Source of the DNA: Xiphydria camelus
Lineage: Eukaryota > Arthropoda > Insecta > Hymenoptera > Xiphydriidae
NCBI GenBank assembly: GCA_963678675.1
Contig: OY783193.1
Span: forward strand, 14,640,208 to 14,704,207
DNA: 64,000 bases
Direction of reading: 5' to 3'
Shown here: positions 58,981 to 64,000 of the stretch, one piece after another
Numbering within the stretch: the stretch's first letter is position 1
How the letters are laid out: each line of letters starts with the position of its first letter
Made by a program: the position numbers and the translations under genes
Notes under the pieces: generated by a model
The model's input: only the letters and a program-made list of their open reading frames with translations
The model's database searches: none
What the model was told of the DNA's origin: nothing

Positions 58981-59605
58981 CAGTTTCAGGTAGAAACACC
59001 GAACCTGCGGGAACGAGATCCATGGCAAATTATTCATTATAACGAGTAATGAAAATACACGTTAATCTGCCAATGGGGGTGTAAGGGAAGGGGGTGAACT
59101 ACCCCTTCAAAACCAATTTTCTTGCCGTGATAGAAAAATTGTAATTTCTATTTTGATCGGACCATTTGCATTTTGTAGAGGGTAAAAAATTAAGGAACAC
59201 GTGTTTTTGTATTTCAACGAAATCCCGCTCTAAAGGGATTACTTACCCCCTGATTCTGAACTCGATTTTATCGTGCTATTATAACTATAACTGCAGTTTC
59301 AGGTAGAAACACTGAACCTACGGGAACGAGATCCATGGCAAATTATTCATTATAACGAGTAATGAAAATACACGTTAATCTGCCAATGGGGGTGTAAGGG
59401 AAGGGGGTGAACTACCCCTTCAAAACCAATTTTCTTGCCGTGATAGAAAAATTGTAATTTCTATTTTGATCGGACCATTTGCATTTTGTAGAGGGTAAAA
59501 AATTAAGGAACACGTGTTTTTGCATTTCAACGAAATCCCGCTCTAAAGGGATTACTTACCCCCTGATTCTGAACTCGATTATCGTGCTATTATAACTATA
59601 ACTTT
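58981..59605. repeat. 313-bp tandem duplication in the left TIR
   Basis: CAGTTTCAGGTAGAAACAC starts at 58981 and again at 59294, and the two units are nearly identical to about 59605. The right TIR has a single unit, so the duplication arose after the TIRs formed. Confidence 0.9.
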
Positions 59606-60141
59606 TTCTTTCTAGTGTTGCATTAGTACTTAAATAATCGAATTTACGTCAATATTACGGATTTTAATTCCATTTTAACATTTAACCATCGGTGCTATTT
59701 GTATACATGTACTTACCTTATAACCTGATGAATTTCATATGTCAGGTATAATAGTCTCATTTGCGCCATTTCTTGGCCCGTATGTATGATGTCATTTTAT
59801 CTCTAGCAGATTACTTTTCATTATCACGTTTCCGGCATTTAATTCAGAGGTGTGGCCCTTACGCCTATTGTCCAAATATAGTCAGATATATTTTTATGGC
59901 TCAATAAACAAAAAGAATAGATATCTCTAATTTAATCCTTTACTGCGACATTCGTCCGTAATCAAAGGTATCTGATGATTATTTTTATCTTATCGGCACT
60001 TAGTATAGTGCCCGTCACCCACGATAAGTATTTTTTTGTCAGTACCAGTTCAGTTCGTTAACGGAGAACGGTCTTTCTTTTGTGCACATTTCTCGTGTGA
60101 TAATGAAAGTTAACACACACACTTAACGTTATACGTCTTTT

Positions 60142-61813
60142 GCAGCTTACGTTTGAAGGAGCAAATATCCCCGACAGTCCTGTAAACAATGAGGAGCTCG
60201 AATTGAAAGATAGTTTCGAGAGAATTTTATTCGATGGTATGAATGAATACAATGGAGTTGAAGTTATGGAAGAAATCACTCTGGACTTTCAAGAACCTTT
60301 TAAAGAATGGGAATCAACTGCGATTGAAGATAAGACGAATTTGGACTGGAGTCCTGAACACTCTCCTGACAGGTGCACCAGTGATGACGAAGATTTGAGT
60401 TACGAGTACAAAAGTAATGCAGTGGAATTTTGGAGAAGTGGGAAGAAAAGAAAAAATCTATCCATTGACACCGTACAACATCGTTTCAAGAGAGTGAAAT
60501 CTGCCAGACAACTGCGTCGATGGGCACACCAAATTAATCAAGGTGGAACGTATATGGAAAAATTGGCACGGATTTCCGAATATACCTTGAATAATATGAA
60601 GGCTGCTCTAGATTCTCATTTAATTGTTCACGATATGGATCTTCGAAGATGGGCCTTACAAGCACAGAAAGAAATAGGATATAAAGATTTCCGATTTAAA
60701 GCTTCTCGTTGGTGGTTATGGAATTTTAAAAAAGTACACCGTATTACATCGCGCAAAATTAACAAGTTCATTACCCGAAAAACTCTGGAACAAAAAGAAG
60801 ATCTACAAGAGAGTGCTCAACATTTTGTAAAAGATATCAAATCTCTTATAAAAGAATACGGTGTAAATAACATATATAATGCTGATCAAAGTGGCTTCCA
60901 GTTGGAAATTCATTCGGGCAGAACATTGGCCATTCAGGGAACAAAACAAGTAGAATGCCTTGTACAATCAGTATCTTCAACAACTCACAGTTACACTATA
61001 GAACCAACGATATCTGCAGATGGAAAATTACTATCACCGCATTTTATGGTTATGAAGGAGAAATCGGGAAATTTAGGCCCGATAGTTGAGAGCAACCTAT
61101 TCAAACCTGCCAATGTTTACGTAACTGCATCGAAATCTGGAAAACTTACATCAGGTATTACGTAATTTATTAAACTTGCTATAATGTAAACATAATCTTG
61201 AGTTAAAAATGGATATGCTAATGACGATACTTTACAATGTCTTATCTATTCTTACAGACCACTTCAAAATCTGGTTGGAAAAGGTTTTCTTCCCAAGTGT
61301 TGGTCAAAAGAGTCTACTCTTGATAGATTCTTGGACTGGTCATTGTCCAGAAGCTGCGAAAGCAGCTACACCTCTTGGAAAAACTCTCACGACAGAAATC
61401 ATACCGGCAGGAACAACAGGAAAAATTCAACCCCTCGATGTGTTCGGATTCAGAGTGTGGAAAAATTACGTTCGACATTTTTCTGATGCTGTTTTGCTTC
61501 TTAATCATGATCTCAATTTACACATTTGAGAAATAATATAATTAAACTACAATCATTAGTACATAATCAATTATCTTCGCCACGGTATCAAAACTTGTTT
61601 CGATATGTTTGGTTCAAAAGCAATTATACAAATGAAAAACCTGAACAATTTGACAATCCTGTTCCTTTTGCATTTGGGGATTCATCTCTACCGAAATGTG
61701 AAATTGAAGGCTGTACGGAAGTAGCAATAGTAAGGTGTTCTTGGTGTAAGAAATCACTATGTTTTAAACACTTTTTCGATGAGTATCACTACTGTGAAAC
61801 CTATAAACCCTAA
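60142..61813 (+). CDS. pogo/DDE_1-type transposase with C-terminal zinc finger
   Basis: The frame opens right after TTTTGCAG (an acceptor), so an upstream start exon is missing or unrecognised; the first internal ATG is 60238. Residues about 120-230 hold a CENP-B/Tc5-like helix-turn-helix (DMDLRRWALQA...FKASRWWLWNFKKVHRI). The DDE_1 core follows: YNADQSGF, then LLIDSWTGH and PAGTTGKIQPLDV. An intron (61155-61257, CAG|GTATTA to TTACAG) joins VTASKSGKLTS to HFKIWLEKV in phase. Near 61518-61526 the frame breaks (TTACACATTTGAG, possibly an extra CA). The last segment ends in a Cys/His finger (CEIEGC...CSWC...C...H....HYC) and stops at 61813. Confidence 0.75.
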
Positions 61814-63223
61814 TAACATGTCACAAAGTATTTATATTAATTGGAAGAGACACATGTATTTCATTTAATTTGTTAATAAAAATAAATGATATTAAATTTG
61901 ACATCAATAGCATGAGTGCACCGTATTCTGGCAATGAATTGCGTCAGCTACAAATCCATTGTTCCAAAGATCCGATAAGATAAAAATAATCATCAGATAC
62001 CTTTGATTACGGACGAATGTCGCAGTAAAGGATTAAATTAGAGATATCTATTCTTTTTGTTTATTGAGCCATAAAAATATATCTGACTATATTTGGACAA
62101 TAGGCGTAAGGGCCACACCTCTGAATTAAATGCCGGAAACGTGATAATGAAAAGTAATCTGCTAGAGATAAAATGACATCATACATACGGGCCAAGAAAT
62201 GGCGCAAATGAGACTATTATACCTGACATATGAAATTCATCAGGTTATATGTAAGTACATGTATACAAATAGCACCGATGGTTAAATGTTAAAATGGAAT
62301 TAAAATCCGTAATATTGACGTAAATTCGATTATTTAAGTACTAATGCAACACTAGAAAGAAAAAGTTATAGTTATAATAGCACGATAATCGAGTTCAGAA
62401 TCAGGGGGTAAGTAATCCCTTTAGAGCGGGATTTCGTTGAAATGCAAAAACACGTGTTCCTTAATTTTTTACCCTCTACAAAATGCAAATGGTCCGATCA
62501 AAATAGAAATTACAATTTTTCTATCACGGCAAGAAAATTGGTTTTGAAGGGGTAGTTCACCCCCTTCCCTTACACCCCCATTGGCAGATTAACGTGTATT
62601 TTCATTACTCGTTATAATGAATAATTTACCATGGATCTCGTTCCCGTAGGTTCGGTGTTTCTACCTGATACTGCGGAACTACCCGATGTTGGTCCTGACT
62701 TTGGGGGTCGGTTTCACCCCTTAAAACCCTTTATGGGCCGATAAGAAAAAATACGTATCTCTTAGTTTTTAGTGGACTACAACATATTACAAGGAGATCG
62801 AAATCGGAGGCGGACACCTACCTAACACTCCTTGTAAGTAGGCAAGGCGATCCAACACGTGGCACGCTTCGCGCGGCGGCTTCGCGAGCCAGCCTCGCAA
62901 ATTCGACACATGGCTTTAACGTACGCACGGTCTGGAGTGGTGGAACGGGGCAGGATCGCGGGCGGTGGAATGGGGCAGAGTCGATAGCGTGTTGGGACAG
63001 GGTCGAATATGAGTGAGACACGGTCGAGAGCGGTAGTGTGTGTGGGTTTTGTTACGATTTTCGTCTCCTCGGGCGCGCATTCAGTACCCTCCGCAAAGAA
63101 GTTTCACTTCAAAAGAGAGATTTGAAATCAATTAAGATCGCCATGTTCAACGGAACTGTTCGACGGAACAGTCTCGGCGACACGGGTATCGTCCACTTGA
63201 GCATGCCGGTCGCGGGAGTATAA

Positions 63224-63957
63224 TATACCCACAAAAACAGATTCTCTGTAAAAAAAGGCGGCATGTTCATTCAGTGCCAACAAAAATTCATACGTAAAAT
63301 ACTCTCCAAAAAAGATTTGAAATCAATTAAGATCGCCATGTTCAAGATTTATGTATAAAAAGTAAAAGGCATCATTTGAAAGGAAAATTATTGTAACTCG
63401 TTACTAAAAAATTCGACTAAAAAAATTTAGGTATAAACAAATTTTCATAAAAAAGAACTTGCCGCGTTTAAGTTTTCATATTTTGTCCACTATACCGAAT
63501 AATTTGCAGTGCTTGGACGGTGCTAGAGTGATTCATAAATTGCACTGCCGAAGTCAAATTCAGAGAAATTCGGAAGGCCCCCGCCTGATCGGTTTCTCGT
63601 GCGACGTTCGGTATACTGGTGGTATCATATAAGAGTGTATGAATTTATTTAAAATCTCTCATAAGTGCATAAACATCGAATGTAATTCTCTGTAAATTTT
63701 TTATTTTGAAGGAAAAAACGCGGCAAGTTCCTTTTTATGAAAATATGTTTATACCTAAATTTTTTTAGTCGAATTTTTTAGTAACGAGTTACAATAATTT
63801 TCCTTTCAAATGATGCCTTTTACTTTTTATACATAAATCTTGAACATGGTGATCTTAATTGATTTCAAATCTTTTTTGGAGAGTATTTTACGTATCAATT
63901 TTTGTTGGCACTGAATGAACATGCCGCCTTTTTTACAGAGAATCTGTTTTTGTGGGG
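63224..63957. repeat. Foldback with 240-bp arms at the window end
   Basis: 63224-63465 and 63718-63957 are inverted (CACAAAAACAGATTCTCTGT; AAGTAAAAGGCATCATTTGA; AAGAACTTGCCGCG and complements), loop about 250 bp. Part of the arm (GATTTGAAATCAATTAAGAT) also occurs once at 63119-63138, next to family A copy 2. Confidence 0.85.
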
Positions 63958-64000
63958 GGAATTCATTACTTTTTGGAATTTATTCATGAGGAGAATACGT

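Larger units (their letters stand above)
58826..62826 (+). mobile_element. pogo/DDE_1-like transposon with about 860-bp TIRs
   Basis: The ends AGTGTTAGGTAGGTGTCCGC are inverted at 62807-62828. The right TIR covers about 61968-62826; the left covers 58826-59996 because it contains a 313-bp tandem duplication. Between the TIRs is a plus-strand transposase (60142-61813). TIRs this long are unusual for pogo relatives. I see no clear target duplication. Confidence 0.8.
55241..63113. mobile_element. Family A repeat, copy 2, with two nested insertions
   Basis: 55241-56550 is collinear with copy 1 (22441 to about 23935) and 62840-63113 with its tail (23935-24202). Between them lie a 2.1-kb palindrome (56693-58821) and a pogo-like element (58826-62826). 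The flanking AAAA at 55237-55240 and 63114-63117 fits the A-rich target seen in copy 1. The 5' hairpin recurs at 55241-55445. The coding remnant of copy 1 is largely deleted here. Confidence 0.7.

Noticed and set aside
60058..60279. A serine-rich 73-codon minus-strand frame
   Set aside because: It is antisense to the transposase exon and has no independent support.

Overview
The window looks like intergenic or intronic DNA from an insect, and a hymenopteran is my best guess. The reasons are an AT-rich background with a few CpG-rich islands, CCTAA-type (TTAGG insect telomere) microrepeats, long CT/GA microsatellites, and transposon families common in arthropods (mariner, EnSpm/CACTA, PIF/Harbinger with a MADF-BESS partner, pogo/Tigger-like, Helitron, Ty3/Gypsy). 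No host protein-coding gene, rRNA or tRNA could be supported. Almost all recognisable coding sequence belongs to transposable elements, many of them nested.

Layout. 1-8840: a fragment of a repeat family called here 'family A', then a decayed pogo/Tigger-like element (about 1678-7693) split by a young Ty3/Gypsy LTR retrotransposon on the minus strand (2380-7427, two 405-bp LTRs). 8841-14344: a small palindromic element interrupted by a 5.2-kb EnSpm/CACTA-like transposon (9090-14317) with a 701-aa transposase and a six-exon DUF4806-type gene. 14345-21087: no recognisable genes, three CpG-rich or microsatellite islands, short palindromes. 21088-28199: a giant foldback element whose left arm holds a TTAA-flanked element (itself invaded by family A) and an insertion containing a Helitron tail with ten 128-bp tandem repeats. 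28200-31183: foldback, a deleted mariner copy and a 1.1-kb mariner with a dead transposase. 31184-39770: no recognisable genes, with a CpG-rich island and a 126-bp CT tract. 39774-42772: a Tigger-like repeat invaded by a 2.44-kb PIF/Harbinger element whose two genes are interdigitated on opposite strands. 42777-55240: MITEs, foldbacks, a 1.07-kb Helitron, a pogo-type MITE and a second mariner. 55241-63113: family A copy 2, interrupted by a 2.1-kb palindrome carrying two inverted CXC-domain ORFs and by a 4-kb pogo/DDE_1-like element with very long terminal inverted repeats. 63224-63957: a foldback.

How the parts work together: each autonomous-looking transposon pairs a transposase with its binding ends. 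The EnSpm element pairs a DDE transposase with a DUF4806 protein and arrays of a palindromic GCAATATTGC motif. The Harbinger element pairs a DDE_4 transposase with a MADF-BESS DNA-binding protein. Most coding regions carry single-base shifts, many at homopolymers, so either the copies are recently dead or the assembly has homopolymer errors. Because several insertions sit in one arm of a palindrome, the other arm preserves the empty site, which lets target-site duplications be read within this one window.
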